From: Solea solea
Lineage: Eukaryota > Chordata > Actinopteri > Pleuronectiformes > Soleidae
DNA length: 64,000 nucleotides
Assembly: GCF_958295425.1 (NCBI RefSeq)
Contig: NC_081136.1
Span: 32,350,843-32,414,842 of the forward strand
Reading direction: 5' to 3'
The translations under genes were made by a program, and so were the position numbers. Of the stretch, positions 1 through 9,300 are shown piece after piece (position 1 is the first letter of the stretch; every line of letters begins with the position of its first letter). A model generated the notes under the pieces. It saw only the letters and a program-made list of their open reading frames with translations, did not search any database and was not told the DNA's origin.

Positions 1-675
1 GTATTAATAAAGGTCAATATCCTAACAAAAACATTGGATTAACTTTGATTACTCGCGATGCGTACTATTTCACGGACTCTTATGGACTTCATTACTGGTT
101 GTATCTGACTATAACAGTGAGTGCTTGTCCACTACATTTGAGTGTATCAATCGCAAAAATGAACTATCTTTACAGGTTATACAAACTAAAAAGAAATGTA
201 TTATATATTATACATCATATTTCAAGTGTTGCTCATTGTTACTCATAACCCTGATAAATAAACCGATGGATTGTAGTGGATATAAGCTAAAACAGACCAA
301 ATAATGTATTTGGCTCCATCAGTGGCTATTTCCATTATTAAAAACTGGTGAAAACAGTTGTACAATAGAATTGAGTAAAATTCCTATTTTTTACTTTAAC
401 TTATCACATTTGAAATCATTACATAAAACCAGAATAAACATACTCACTTAATAGCTACTACAACTAGGCATATGAGTTAAAGCAAGGCAAGTGTATAACA
501 TGTATTGATTTATTTTGCATCACTTTTGAATCATCCATGTGTGTCACACGTGGTTTTGATCCAATCTTTGTTTTCAACTGATCGACCACAGCATGTGTAC
601 ACCCTTTAGATGCACTAGTCACTAGTGAGTAGCAGACATACTCACTCACCATCACCTCGACACTTACAGATGAGG

Positions 676-678
<3 letters not shown>

Positions 679-720
<42 letters not shown>
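679..720. repeat. (AC)21 microsatellite
   Basis: An uninterrupted AC dinucleotide run inside an nrf1 intron. It creates short Val-Cys or Thr-His frames that are not genes. Confidence 0.98.
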
Positions 721-721
<1 letters not shown>

Positions 722-1398
722 GACAGCCTGGGGTGGGGTTTAGTGCCAATGTCCTCAGTGTCCTGGTAATATGCAAGCATCACCAAGGGATTATATTGCA
801 CAATGAGGCACTGCAGTGTCTGCCTGCCTCGACATTACGGGCTAAATATGGTTCAGGAGGAAATAAATCCCTCTCTCCACCCCCCTTAGAACCCCCTTTC
901 TAACTCACAACTGCAAACCATTAGCACACAGTTCCTCCATGCAATACACAAAGAGATATCAAAAATGGAAATCAATAGATAAGGGATTGGAGAGGCCTTC
1001 AGAAAAACAAAGACTGATTTCAGTGGCTACAATTAAGAGGCTTTTCTTCAGCCAACCCTGGGCTGACAACAGGGGAAAACTATTCTGTAGGCAACGGATG
1101 CTTGCATTTCCACCTGTTGCTAATGTGGATGTATGTAGGTGCGTGTGTGTAAGATGCAAGGCCAGATGGCCAAATTACAGTAGCTAGTTTGTTAAGTGGC
1201 ATGTTGTCCTGGCATCCACCACCCCATCCCCCCCAAGTCCTAATCCTCCAAGAATGGTCCAATCAGTATTGAGGAAAATGGTTATGTTGCCAGGTCCCTG
1301 GCCCTAACAAGGCTAGGGGGTAATTATGGGCTCAGGCTAGACCCAGGATCACCTGCTACAGATGCTCCATATACTGGACTGGCCAGGGCCTCCACTTG

Positions 1399-1692
1399 TA
1401 GGACTACAACTAACAATTGTTTTCATATTTCTTGATTAATCGAGTACTTGAATGGTCCTTAAAATGTCTACCAAACCTGGAAATGATGATGATGATGGAA
1501 ATGATGATGTTCTTTAATGTGTTTTGTCCTCCAACCAAAATGATTCCGTTTTAATGATTTCTTTGTTATATGGGAAGATTAAGCAGACAATATTCACATT
1601 TACATTTTAATTATTGAAAAAAATCACTCAAACCGATTTTCAAAATAGTTTTAATTAAGTAGTCGATTAATTAAGTAATCGTTGCAGCCCTA
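1399..1692. mobile_element. hAT-type non-autonomous DNA transposon (MITE) in an nrf1 intron
   Basis: The right end reads CGATTAATTAAGTAATCG, then TTGCAGCCCTA. The left end, TAGGACTACAACTAACAATT, is its diverged inverted copy, and both resemble the AGGGCTGCAAC(T)AACGATTA terminus common in fish hAT elements. The 294-base interior has no transposase frame. The flanks TCCACTTG (1391-1398) and TCTGCTTG (1693-1700) match at 6 of 8 positions, as expected for a decayed 8-bp hAT target duplication. Its insertion in an nrf1 intron appears harmless to splicing. Confidence 0.85.
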
Positions 1693-2885
1693 TCTGCTTG
1701 TGTCACTAAACCTCCCTTGGGATTTCTTCAGCTGCACAAAACCTACTGCAAATGTTGAGATGGAAGACAGAGCCTGCCCATTGTGAATCAGGAGAACTAT
1801 GTTTAAATCAACCCCTTTTCATTGCAGTGCTCTCAGTTTCATGTTTCCAAAGTCTGTCAACCTTTTCCAGAGGGATGAAACACTATCCTGTCTCCAACAC
1901 GTGGCACCTCTGAAAACATCCACTCACACCAGTCCACCTGGCTTGGTCAAGCTGAAGTGAGGCAACAGGTTACTCATGATAATCTCATCCTACAACCTCC
2001 AGAAAAACAAGCATCAACTAGCACATGCACTCCAAGGACTCATCTGGCCCTGGGATTGGCTGCCGTGCTCCCAGGGTTGAGGAGAGTCTCCCTGGGCCAG
2101 TTTCATGCCGGCTACTCTGATGATGATCCAGAGGATGCGTCAGCAGCACTGGGACGGCAGAGTAAACAAGCTGGGATCCCTCGGGTGAAGAGAGGACTCG
2201 AGCTACCAATGGTGCTAATGTTGCAGTAAAAAGTCTACAAAGAGCAATGTACCCTGCAGCTCTGCTCACTGAATGCTGCTACCACATCCTGTCTACAAAG
2301 AGAGGAGGCTTGGCATGGCTGCAATCACTACCTAGGGGGATCATGCATACTGCTGAAATACAATGCATGGATTAATCTAATTGGTGATACTGGACACACA
2401 ATTCAAATGAGTGATTGAACTTGGTGAAGAAAACAAACACAAGACTTGTTGCCAAGTACTGCCCTCTGCTGTGGGTTTCAGACATGCGATAAACGATTCT
2501 CTAGAGATTGTACCGATGTGCTGTATGTGTGAACACAAAAGTATCCAGTTGCTGTATACTTTTAAGTTGCTACAGAGATTCTTAAGCCCTGGTGTAATCT
2601 CTATTTAATGTCCCAGTGAGCTCATGTCAGAATGCAGAAACTCAGCCTGGATCCTCTAACGCTTGTACTGCTGCTGTCAGACAATGTCTTCATATGTGAA
2701 TGTGAAAAAAATGGACAATGTCAGAACCATATCTCCTCGAATTACTCGAGTCCATAAGTGAAAACAGCTTTACGTGAGGCTTTTTCTGCCATGAGGAGCT
2801 ATACAATGCTGATAAACAATATGAGGTTGTTGCACTTGAGAGGGTTGAGCATTAATAACTGAGCAGAGAGCGTACTGAGCCTGAC

Positions 2886-3026
2886 CTGGGTCATCTTGTC
2901 CACAGAGACGGGGATGCCATCAATAGTGAGAGGAGGTAGTTCTGAGGCCAGGTCTCCACCTGGAGGAGCATGTTCAGCCAGAGCGTTCTCCAAATCCTCC
3001 AACATCATGGTCTTATACTTCCTCAC
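2886..3026 (-). CDS. nrf1: nrf1 coding exon 5 (residues 149-195)
   Basis: 141 bases (47 codons, phase 0 at both ends) between the acceptor AG at 3028-3027 (CTACCCTCCAG) and the donor GTCAGG at 2885-2880. It encodes VRKYKTMMLEDLENALAEHA, then a variable stretch PPGGDLAS, then ELPPLTIDGIPVSVDKMTQ. In vertebrate NRF1 the next residues are AQLRAFIPEM. I find no exon for them between 1 and 2885, so the following intron runs off the window. Confidence 0.96.
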
Positions 3027-4316
3027 CTGGAGGGTAGACAGGTAATTGAGACAAAGTGTTTGCATTTGGTCCTGGAACTATACAATCGTCTTGTAATGTG
3101 AAGCAAACTGCTTTACATGCTCAGTGTAACACTCACCACATTCTCAAGAGGAGCAGCACCAAACACCTTGAACACTGGGTTGGGTTTGGAGGGAGAAACA
3201 CACAGTACTATGGCCTGTTGGCCCACTCTAGTCGTGTACTCATCTAGTGTGGCTCTCAATTTCCTGTAAACGTAAAATCACATTACTTCATGCAAACTAT
3301 GCACGAGAGTGACATTTTTGGCATTGTAACCACTAAAATTAATTTAAACGTGTTGCATTCTTGATGTTTAAAACTCACCTAAGCAGACGGGTCTGCTGCC
3401 TCTTGCGGATGGAGGGATTTGATTCAAAGATGTGAGGCCTCTTTCTTTTCTTTCCAGTCGCCACAGCAGCAGCGGCTGCCATGCCTACTGGCCCTGAGAA
3501 AAGAAGAAAAAGACAGCTTGTGTACAGATGGAGTTTATCAGAGTGAGTACTATACCATAGATTCTGTTTGATTGCAATTGAGCAGCAATTGTGACACGTT
3601 TTGTGTAGTTTGAAGTTTGGCTGAAAATTCTTTACCTGTGGTTAATATTGTGAAAAGGCTACTCTAACTTCAACTATGATCTTTCACCTAAAACTAATTT
3701 TTGTCTCTCATCAGTGGGGCTTATCAGGCTGCACCTTTGTAGAGTGGCACGGTGTCCACAAAAAAGTACACTGGCACCACCTGTTGTTGAGTTTAAAACA
3801 TCACACCTAAATCAGACCATCATGACTGTATCTGGTCATGCGACGACACTCAGCAAACGCACACCACTCTCACTCTTGTGACACAATCATCCACTCAGTT
3901 TTTCCCTACTGGGTAGAATCTAGACTTACCTGCAGCAGCCAGGTGGGCGGTGACCTCGTCGGTGCCAGCCGAATTGAGGATATCTGTGTCGTCGTAAGGA
4001 TCGTCGTCTGGCGAGGACGTTGAGTCTTCTTCACCGCTCATCATGGATGTTTCAGTGAAGGTAGTCACGTGAACCTATGAACAGTGATTAAGTGTGTACA
4101 TGTGGTTTACATTTCTGTAGTAAATAACACAGGATTTATATCATCCCTGACTGCAGTGTTATGGTTTATGATTCAGGTTAATGATCAACTATATTTAAAC
4201 TGTTACAATAGTTCAAACATCCCATGAAGAGCTAACACCTGCTATATTTGTTGGCTTACCGCGCTGGCTTCAATGGTGGTCATGTGTTGAGACTGGTCAA
4301 CAGCGTGGTCCTCCAT
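2886..4316 (-). CDS. nrf1: Nuclear respiratory factor 1, N-terminal half (five coding exons, 3' part off the window)
   Basis: NRF1 is a nuclear homodimeric transcription factor that binds GC-rich YGCGCAYGCGCR sites and drives nuclear genes for mitochondrial respiration, among others. The join 4316-4260, 4074-3930, 3493-3379, 3263-3137, 3026-2886 gives 195 codons without a stop. Residues 1-67 hold the start (MEDHAVDQSQHMTTIEASA) and an acidic, serine-rich stretch (about 32-50). An alanine run follows at 73-77 and a basic nuclear localisation signal at 82-86 (KKRKR). The first part of the DNA-binding domain runs from about 90 to the SVDKMTQ at 189-195. The match to vertebrate NRF1 as I know it is near-continuous. 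Every intron is GT-AG and the phases agree (0, 1, 2, 0, then 0 at the left end). Vertebrate NRF1 is about 500 residues, so more than half lies left of the window. I chose the start because it matches the family N-terminus and sits in an exon with a 43-base UTR. The only oddity is the shortened end of coding exon 1. Confidence 0.97.
3137..3263 (-). CDS. nrf1: nrf1 coding exon 4 (residues 106-148)
   Basis: 127 bases between the acceptor AG at 3265-3264 (GTTTACAG) and the donor GTGAGT at 3136-3131. It encodes KLRATLDEYTTRVGQQAIVL, then CVSPSKPNPVFKVFGAAPLENV, part of the DNA-binding domain. The first base completes Arg106 and the exon ends in phase 0. Introns on either side are very short (110 and 115 bases), as is common in compact teleost genes. 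Confidence 0.97.
3379..3493 (-). CDS. nrf1: nrf1 coding exon 3 (residues 68-106, NLS)
   Basis: 115 bases between the acceptor AG at 3495-3494 (TTTTCTCAG) and the donor GTGAGT at 3378-3373. It encodes PVGMAAAAAVATGKKRKRPH followed by IFESNPSIRKRQQTRLL. This contains the basic nuclear localisation signal and the start of the DNA-binding domain. It enters with two bases completing Gly68 and leaves with AG of Arg106. Confidence 0.96.
3494..3929 (-). other. nrf1: nrf1 intron between coding exons 2 and 3
   Basis: A 436-base intron bounded by GTAAGT and CTCAG. It contains no repeat or open frame of note. Confidence 0.85.
3930..4074 (-). CDS. nrf1: nrf1 coding exon 2 (residues 20-67 plus one base)
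   Basis: 145 bases between the acceptor AG at 4076-4075 and the donor GTAAGT at 3929-3924. It encodes VHVTTFTETSMMSGEEDS and then an acidic stretch with SSPDDDPYDDTD, ending in EVTAHLAAA. This is the serine/acidic N-terminal region that in mammalian NRF1 is phosphorylated and contributes to dimerisation. The exon ends in phase 1; its last G joins GG of the next exon to make Gly68. Confidence 0.95.
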
Positions 4317-4359
4317 TTTCAGCCACCAGGTGTGCACCGTGGGATCAATGGTAAAATAA
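4260..4359 (-). CDS. nrf1: nrf1 exon with start codon (coding 4260-4316, 5'UTR 4317-4359)
   Basis: The acceptor AG at 4361-4360 follows a pyrimidine-rich tract (CCTTTTCTCTCCTT). The ATG is at 4316-4314. The exon encodes 19 residues, ending TTIEASA, and is followed by a consensus donor GTAAGC at 4259-4254, leaving phase 0. Since the acceptor lies upstream of the ATG, at least one untranslated exon must exist further right. In mammals the same exon carries seven more residues (VAQQVQQ). Here those seven codons can still be read in the intron, but one is TAG. Confidence 0.92.
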
Positions 4360-6106
4360 CTAAGGAGAGAAAAGGGAAAAGACATATTAAACATAAGCAT
4401 ACTGATAAATACTAGATGGCTTCTATTTATTATAATAAAACAAAACTGACTGAGATTCATTTCGGCTGTGCTGTATTGACATATAGTTCAGAGGATACAT
4501 ATTGCACACACAAAGTCTACAATTTATGACCTTAAAAATCATGACAGTGACTATGTGTGAAGGCTTATTATCAACACAGGCAGGCGTTTTGTGTCACAAA
4601 TCGCCCAACACAAAATCGTAATACTAACAAGGTAATACCTGCAGTCTGTGTGACATCACATACAGATGTTACCAACTTCTTTTCCTGTATTTCCACACTA
4701 AGGTCTGGTGCATTAGTATAATGTTATTTAAGGTTGTGCCATGCCTCTTATATGTAGGAACCAAGTGCATTACTACTGCTCTGCCACAAGATGGCTTCAT
4801 TGTTTATTTTCCTAGCAGATATATTATTGTGACCAAAGTGAGAAGTTAATATGAAAAGGTTTTCCTGACCCTTTGAATCATGATAGGTCTTTCAAGACCT
4901 ATAATCAACACACCAGTAATGTCTGACTAACACTCCTGAGATACAAACCATAGCTTTATGTGAGTGAAAGAGGGGAAATCCAGTACTAAATGTCAAATGT
5001 AAATGCTGTCAGTGTGAGAGTAGCATTCTTACTGGTAAATGATAGTGTATCTGTGCAAATCACTTACACAACACACACAATTATGTTATCAGTATATACC
5101 AGTTGCTAACAATAAAAGTTGACGCTTATCCAATTTCACATATTTGAGGCAAAAACAAAGTGCTTGAGTGTCAAAGTTTGTGTGTAACTTATACTATATT
5201 GTTGTTAAAGAAAATGATAGCATAATTTGTTAGTGAAAAACACACACTGTGCACGACTCAAGTGTGACATGTGATTCCTGGAAACAAAGTATGAAAATAA
5301 AATGAACCACTGAGGTAAATGTACTTTTATTTATTTCACAGTGAGCAGATAAAGAATGTGTGTATGAGCAAGTGTCTTCCATGGCGACATAAAGAGACTT
5401 TGGACGTTTGAGTGCAGTAAACAAAATTCTGCCATTAAAAAAAACAATAACTAGGTGTATATTTGCATTATAACCGCTGCACAAATGCCAAGAACTATAG
5501 CTGCGAATGGGGTCAATTGACAAATCTGCATATGTACGACTGTTATATATGATCTGAAATAAAGCCAATGCTATCTATATTAAATACACAAGGCTATTAC
5601 TCAAGCGTTACAGTGCTGTGTGATGTTAGCACACTTGCCGGTTCGCTGACAACGGCTACCACAGTGTGCTAGGCTAGCAATGTCCTGGCTAACGAACTAG
5701 CTAAGATTTTGGCGCTGCAGTATAAACCGATTATTTGAATGAAAAATGGTTGTGGTGAAAGGGAATAGTCGTGTTCTTGTAGCTAACCGGCGAGCGAGCC
5801 GGTGCTGATTCGGTGTGCAGTGAACAGCAAAGGGCTCTAAACATAGCAATCCACACGAAAACCGCGCAATATAAGACAAAACACAGCGCTACGCCGGGCC
5901 CAACGGCCTGTTTCTTCTACGGCTAATCTACTCTATCTGAGGTTGTTCTCGATTAATCACACACAACAAAAAGGCCACGTATGTTCCACCATCCTTCTCC
6001 AGTCAACACCTAAACAATCTGCATCTTTCACTGCAACGCTGCCGGGTTCGATGATGCGGCTGCGCCGGGGCTGAAATAGATGGAGATTGCGCGGTAGGGC
6101 ACTAAC
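4360..6106 (-). other. nrf1: nrf1 5'UTR intron (right boundary tentative)
   Basis: This runs from the acceptor before the ATG exon to the CpG-rich region. A possible donor for the upstream untranslated exon is CTGAG/GTTAGT at 6106-6101; another is AATG/GTGAGT near 6265-6260. I cannot decide between them from sequence alone. The interior (4360-5600) is AT-rich and unique, with no coding signal. Confidence 0.5.
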
Positions 6107-6260
6107 CTCAGAGCGGCTGCGCTACTTCGGGCCTGCGCCGTACAGCGGGGATGGAACCGAAGTGTAATGGAGGACAGACAGAGGGGAGCCAGCAGCAACC
6201 AACACAACAGTGATGTGCAGCGGTGATGCCTTCACGGACTCCTCCCCAGTGTCACACTCA
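5620..6260 (-). promoter_or_regulatory. nrf1: CpG-rich promoter region of nrf1, probably with the untranslated first exon
   Basis: CpG dinucleotides are frequent here (for example GCGCCGGGG at 6062-6070, GCGCGG near 6089, and GCGCCG near 6136), unlike the CpG-poor flanks. There is no obvious TATA box in the expected minus-strand position, which fits a housekeeping CpG-island promoter. Location 5' of a UTR-initiating intron supports the role; the exact start site is not visible. No perfect NRF1-type palindrome (YGCGCAYGCGCR) is present, so direct autoregulation is not supported by a consensus site here. Confidence 0.6.
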
Positions 6261-6268
6261 CTCACCAT

Positions 6269-6540
6269 TTGAGTCTAACCCGTGCTCGTAGGCCAGTCTA
6301 CAGTCACAGACTGGCACAGAATACTTTAATGAGTGTTAGTTTAAATCAAAGAATCAGTATGAATCTACAGCAACACATTTTTACTGATGTATTTTCTATA
6401 TTTGATAAATATCTTAGCTATATTTTTGAAACTGGTTCATTATTTCTTCACTCTTGGAGCAGCAATTAAAACATCCTTGATGCATACACTGGGGATTTGA
6501 ATGATATATGTTTGCTATACGATACAACATCTAAATTAAA
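6269..6540. other. Unique AT-rich sequence upstream of nrf1
   Basis: I see no gene, repeat or clear regulatory motif in this stretch. Confidence 0.6.
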
Positions 6541-7030
6541 AGAAAAAACCCTGACTGCAAAGCATTATCCCTAACCTTAAGCATAACATGTTAATGCCTA
6601 ACCCTGACCATAACCTAAACAATTCAAATCTTAGCCCTAATCATAACCAGTTGCTCAGGAATTAGGTTTTACCTCATTGGGACCAGGTCCTTGTCTCCAT
6701 ATGGACTACTGCACTTGATAAGATCAGTGTTTATGCTTGAAAGGGTCCTAAAGAGAAATACAAGCACACACACACATACACAAACCTGTTTTTATATCTT
6801 AGTGAGGACATATTAATGACATAATGCATTCCCTAACCCCTTCCCTTAACCTTAACCATCACAACTAAATGCTGAACCTTAACCGTTACTATAACCCTAA
6901 CCTAAATCTGATTTTAGCCCTAACCCTTAAATAAGGTCTTAACCCAGAAACAGTGCTTTAAAGTTGTGGGGCCTATAGAAAATGTCCCCATAAGGTCAAA
7001 CTGTCCCCACAAAGTAATTTAAATGTTGCA
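6541..7030. repeat. Two adjacent copies of a CCTAACC-rich teleost dispersed repeat
   Basis: Two segments (about 6541-6710 and 6820-7030) share the same layout: a string of CCTAACC/CTTAACC words, then a GGGACC/TGTCCCC-type end (GGGACCAGGTCC near 6690; TGTCCCCATAAGG and TGTCCCCAC near 6980-7010). A CA-rich spacer separates them. The CCTAACC words are imperfect, so this is not a telomeric array. A third copy in opposite orientation lies at about 34340-34520. Confidence 0.6.
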
Positions 7031-7071
7031 AATTGCATTATAGTATTCCTGATGTAAAATCTATATGCATA

Positions 7072-7442
7072 CATCCATCATCTACCGCTTTATCCTCCAC
7101 CGGGGGGTCGCGGAGGGTGCTGTGCCAATCTCAGCTGACATAGAGTGATAGACGGGGTCACACCCTGGACAGTTCGCAAGTCCATCACAGGGCCACACAT
7201 ACGGACAGACAACCATTCACTCTCACACCGATGGTCAATTTAGAGTGACCAATTGACCTAATCCCCATATTGCATGTTTTTGGACTGTGGGAGGAAGCTG
7301 GAGCACCCGGAGAAAACCCACGCACACATAGTGAGTACATGCAAACTCCATGCAGATAGGCCCTTGTTCCAACCGGGGCTCAAACCTGGGTCTTCTTGCT
7401 GCAAGGGCAAGAGTGCTAACCCCTACAACAACAATGTGGCCC
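7072..7442 (+). repeat. Teleost interspersed repeat resembling a LINE (L2-like) 3' tail, nearly full length
   Basis: It shows the series of blocks known from many fish genomes: a CATCCATC head, TCTACCGCTTTATCCTCC, GGGGTCGCGGAGGG, CCAATCTCAGCTGACATAG, TTTTTGGACTGTGGGAGGAA, GGAGAAAACCCACGC, and a CATGCAAACTCCATGCAGA end. It is non-coding; open frames across it on both strands are shadows. Other copies in this window are listed separately. I assign the LINE-tail identity from memory of the family, not from a search. Confidence 0.75.
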
Positions 7443-8854
7443 CAACATGCATACACGACATATATATTTAATTTTTCATGTTTTAGGTTACACAAAACAC
7501 AGTCACAAATAACATACTCACAAATAATTTGCTCCTGACCCTACCTTGACATAAAATAACCTTACTCAAAAGGGACTAGGTAGCAGTTAATTACAAATAA
7601 CTTACATTGCATACATTGGAAATAAATAAATAAAAAGAGCAAAGTACAAACAGTACACACAACAGTAGAGACAGTACAAACAATCCTGACTTTCTAAGGC
7701 TGATTGAAATATAAATACATAATCATAAGGATGACATATTATTTGTTTATTACTTAAATACATAAACACTTGCTGAGAATGTGTCCATGTTTTCTGTAAT
7801 TTTCCACATTTCACACTAAGGTAAGTTGGTCAGCGACTGTGTAATTATACTGAATCGAGACAAGACGGGTTCATTCGGTTCATTCATTCACTGTACATTC
7901 GTGCTAATATTTTCGACAGTCATTGAACGCAACACCAGATTCGAGTAGCCACGCCCCTTTATGGTGACACTCCGCTGCTGCTCCAGCTGCTGCTGTTTGA
8001 TACCCGAAGATTCTGCAGCGTGTGATGCGGTAAACAAACACAAAGTTAATAACAAACAAATACAAACAAACAATGTGTATGTGTAGATACGTAACAAGAA
8101 GTTTTAAGTAATGTCTTCATTTTATAGAACGTGGCTACGAAGAAAAACGAAGACCAAAACAAGCGTCTCAAGTTTCTTCAATTAGCTGCACCTGTGTAAC
8201 TCGGGCACAACGTTAATTGTACTGAGGTTAGTAGACTATTTTGCAAATAAATCTTTGTAAATTTGTTTAGTTTTAGTCTAAAATATTATGCGAACATTTA
8301 GTAGAGTTAAGTCACAGTTGTGGAGGCACAACTTGTGGTTGTGCTGTTTAAGTATATTGTTTATTTGTACTGTATTTAATTGTCCCTAGTTTCTTTCACC
8401 TGCAGCTAATTGTGAGACCTTCACACCCATAAGGGCTTTGAATACTGTCAATTTACTTTTTTATCCTTTACAACAACATACAAAGTTAATGGTGTCCAGT
8501 GTTTATTATAATTAACAGAGTTTATTGGCACTCCCAAAAGTGTTTTTTGTATAACTGTATAAATGTATAATTACTTTAAAATGTTTTGGTTTTTACAACC
8601 TTAGATTATATGTACTTTAGGCAAGGGCCTTGCTTTATACACCATCTTGCACCGCAAATGGCCAGAGTGTGCAGTTTGTGATTAGTTTACCTTACTATGC
8701 AAAATGGAAAGATCTTTACATCATTTTCTTTCTATGCGCAGGCCACCGTAGTTCCCTGATGCATTTCGGAGAGGAGTCCTTTTCTTATCTGCCACTCACT
8801 AATACTTTAGTGTTTCTATTTGACCAGAAAACAAGTCAAAGTCACATTTTATAA
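7443..8854. other. Unique intergenic sequence
   Basis: No gene that I can support. On the minus strand a 69-codon open frame (8097-7888) encodes a hydrophobic stretch (LFVCICLLLTLCLFTASHA) like a signal peptide. It has no ATG and is preceded by an in-frame stop, so I do not call it. A TATAAAA word sits at 8127-8121 (minus) and a GC-rich GGGGCGTGGC word near 7950-7960 (minus). Confidence 0.5.
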
Positions 8855-9300
8855 TGTATAAAGTAAAGGTCTTAAAGTATATGACATTTACTGTACTTAA
8901 GTATCAAAAGTAATTTTTTGGTAAGGTTGTGGGTTCAATTCCTGGCTCTGCTCATTTATATGTGTCCTTGAGCAAGACACTTAACCCTTAATGTTGCAGC
9001 GTGTGAATGGGGTGAATGGCAAAACTATAGTGTTTAGTATAGCAGCTCATCAAGACTAAAAAAGCTCGATATAAATACAGACCATTACCAACTCTTCTTC
9101 TTCTGATATTATTTGGTAGTAACGAGTAACAAAGATTGAAATGTTGTGGAGTAAAAGTACACAATCTATTTAGTGGAGTAGTGTGTAAAAGTTGTGTAGT
9201 GTGTAGTAAAAGTTGTTAGGAATACAAATAACAAAGTACATATACGTGAATTTTGTGCTCAAGAACAGTAACAAAGTATTTATACTTTGTTACTGACATT
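8855..9300. repeat. AAGTA-rich DNA repeat interrupted by a SINE-like insertion
   Basis: The flanks (8855-8920 and about 9118-9300) are rich in the words AAGTA, GTAGTGGAGTA, AAAAGTA and TACTTAAGTATCAAAAG. This composition is typical of a common fish non-autonomous DNA repeat. The middle (8921-9090) is a separate SINE-like element, so the two arms are probably one older repeat split by a younger insertion. Confidence 0.55.
8921..9090 (+). mobile_element. tRNA-promoter SINE-like element
   Basis: GGTTCAATTCC at 8932-8942 matches the RNA polymerase III B box. It is followed by TGTCCTTGAGCAAGACACTT, then GTGAATGGGGTGAATGG, and an end TCATCAAGACTAAAAAAGC with CGATATAAATACAGACCATT. These are the recurrent blocks of a widespread teleost repeat. 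The A-box half is missing or degraded, suggesting 5' truncation. A second, older copy is at 60360-60545. Confidence 0.7.

Larger units (their letters stand above)
1..2885 (-). other. nrf1: nrf1 intron after coding exon 5 (partial), non-coding
   Basis: I see no exon in this stretch; the expected next coding segment (including the WWPEDIPWANV region of the DNA-binding domain) is absent from both strands. It holds a CA microsatellite at 679-720 and a hAT-type MITE at 1399-1692. The remaining parts (1-678, 721-1398, 1693-2885) are unremarkable. Open frames around 1957-2269 on both strands overlap each other and resemble nothing known to me. Confidence 0.8.

Noticed and set aside
464..903. Open frames rich in Val-Cys or Thr-His
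   Set aside because: They are translations of the CA microsatellite at 679-720.
1..2885. Further nrf1 exons to the left of coding exon 5
   Set aside because: I looked on the minus strand for the regions AQLRAFIPEM and WWPEDIPWANV and found neither.
6541..7030. Interstitial telomeric repeat
   Set aside because: The CCTAACC words are irregular and embedded in a dispersed repeat with its own ends; there is no run of perfect TTAGGG/CCCTAA units.
7235..7538. Overlapping open frames on both strands
   Set aside because: They lie wholly in the LINE-tail-like repeat, which is non-coding; the same frames recur in the copy at 19925.
7888..8097. Minus-strand frame with a signal-peptide-like N-terminus (LFVCICLLLTLCLFTASHA) and a TATAAAA word just upstream
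   Set aside because: The frame has no ATG and is preceded by an in-frame stop. The TATA word would place the transcript start at about the first codon, and no acceptor site precedes it.
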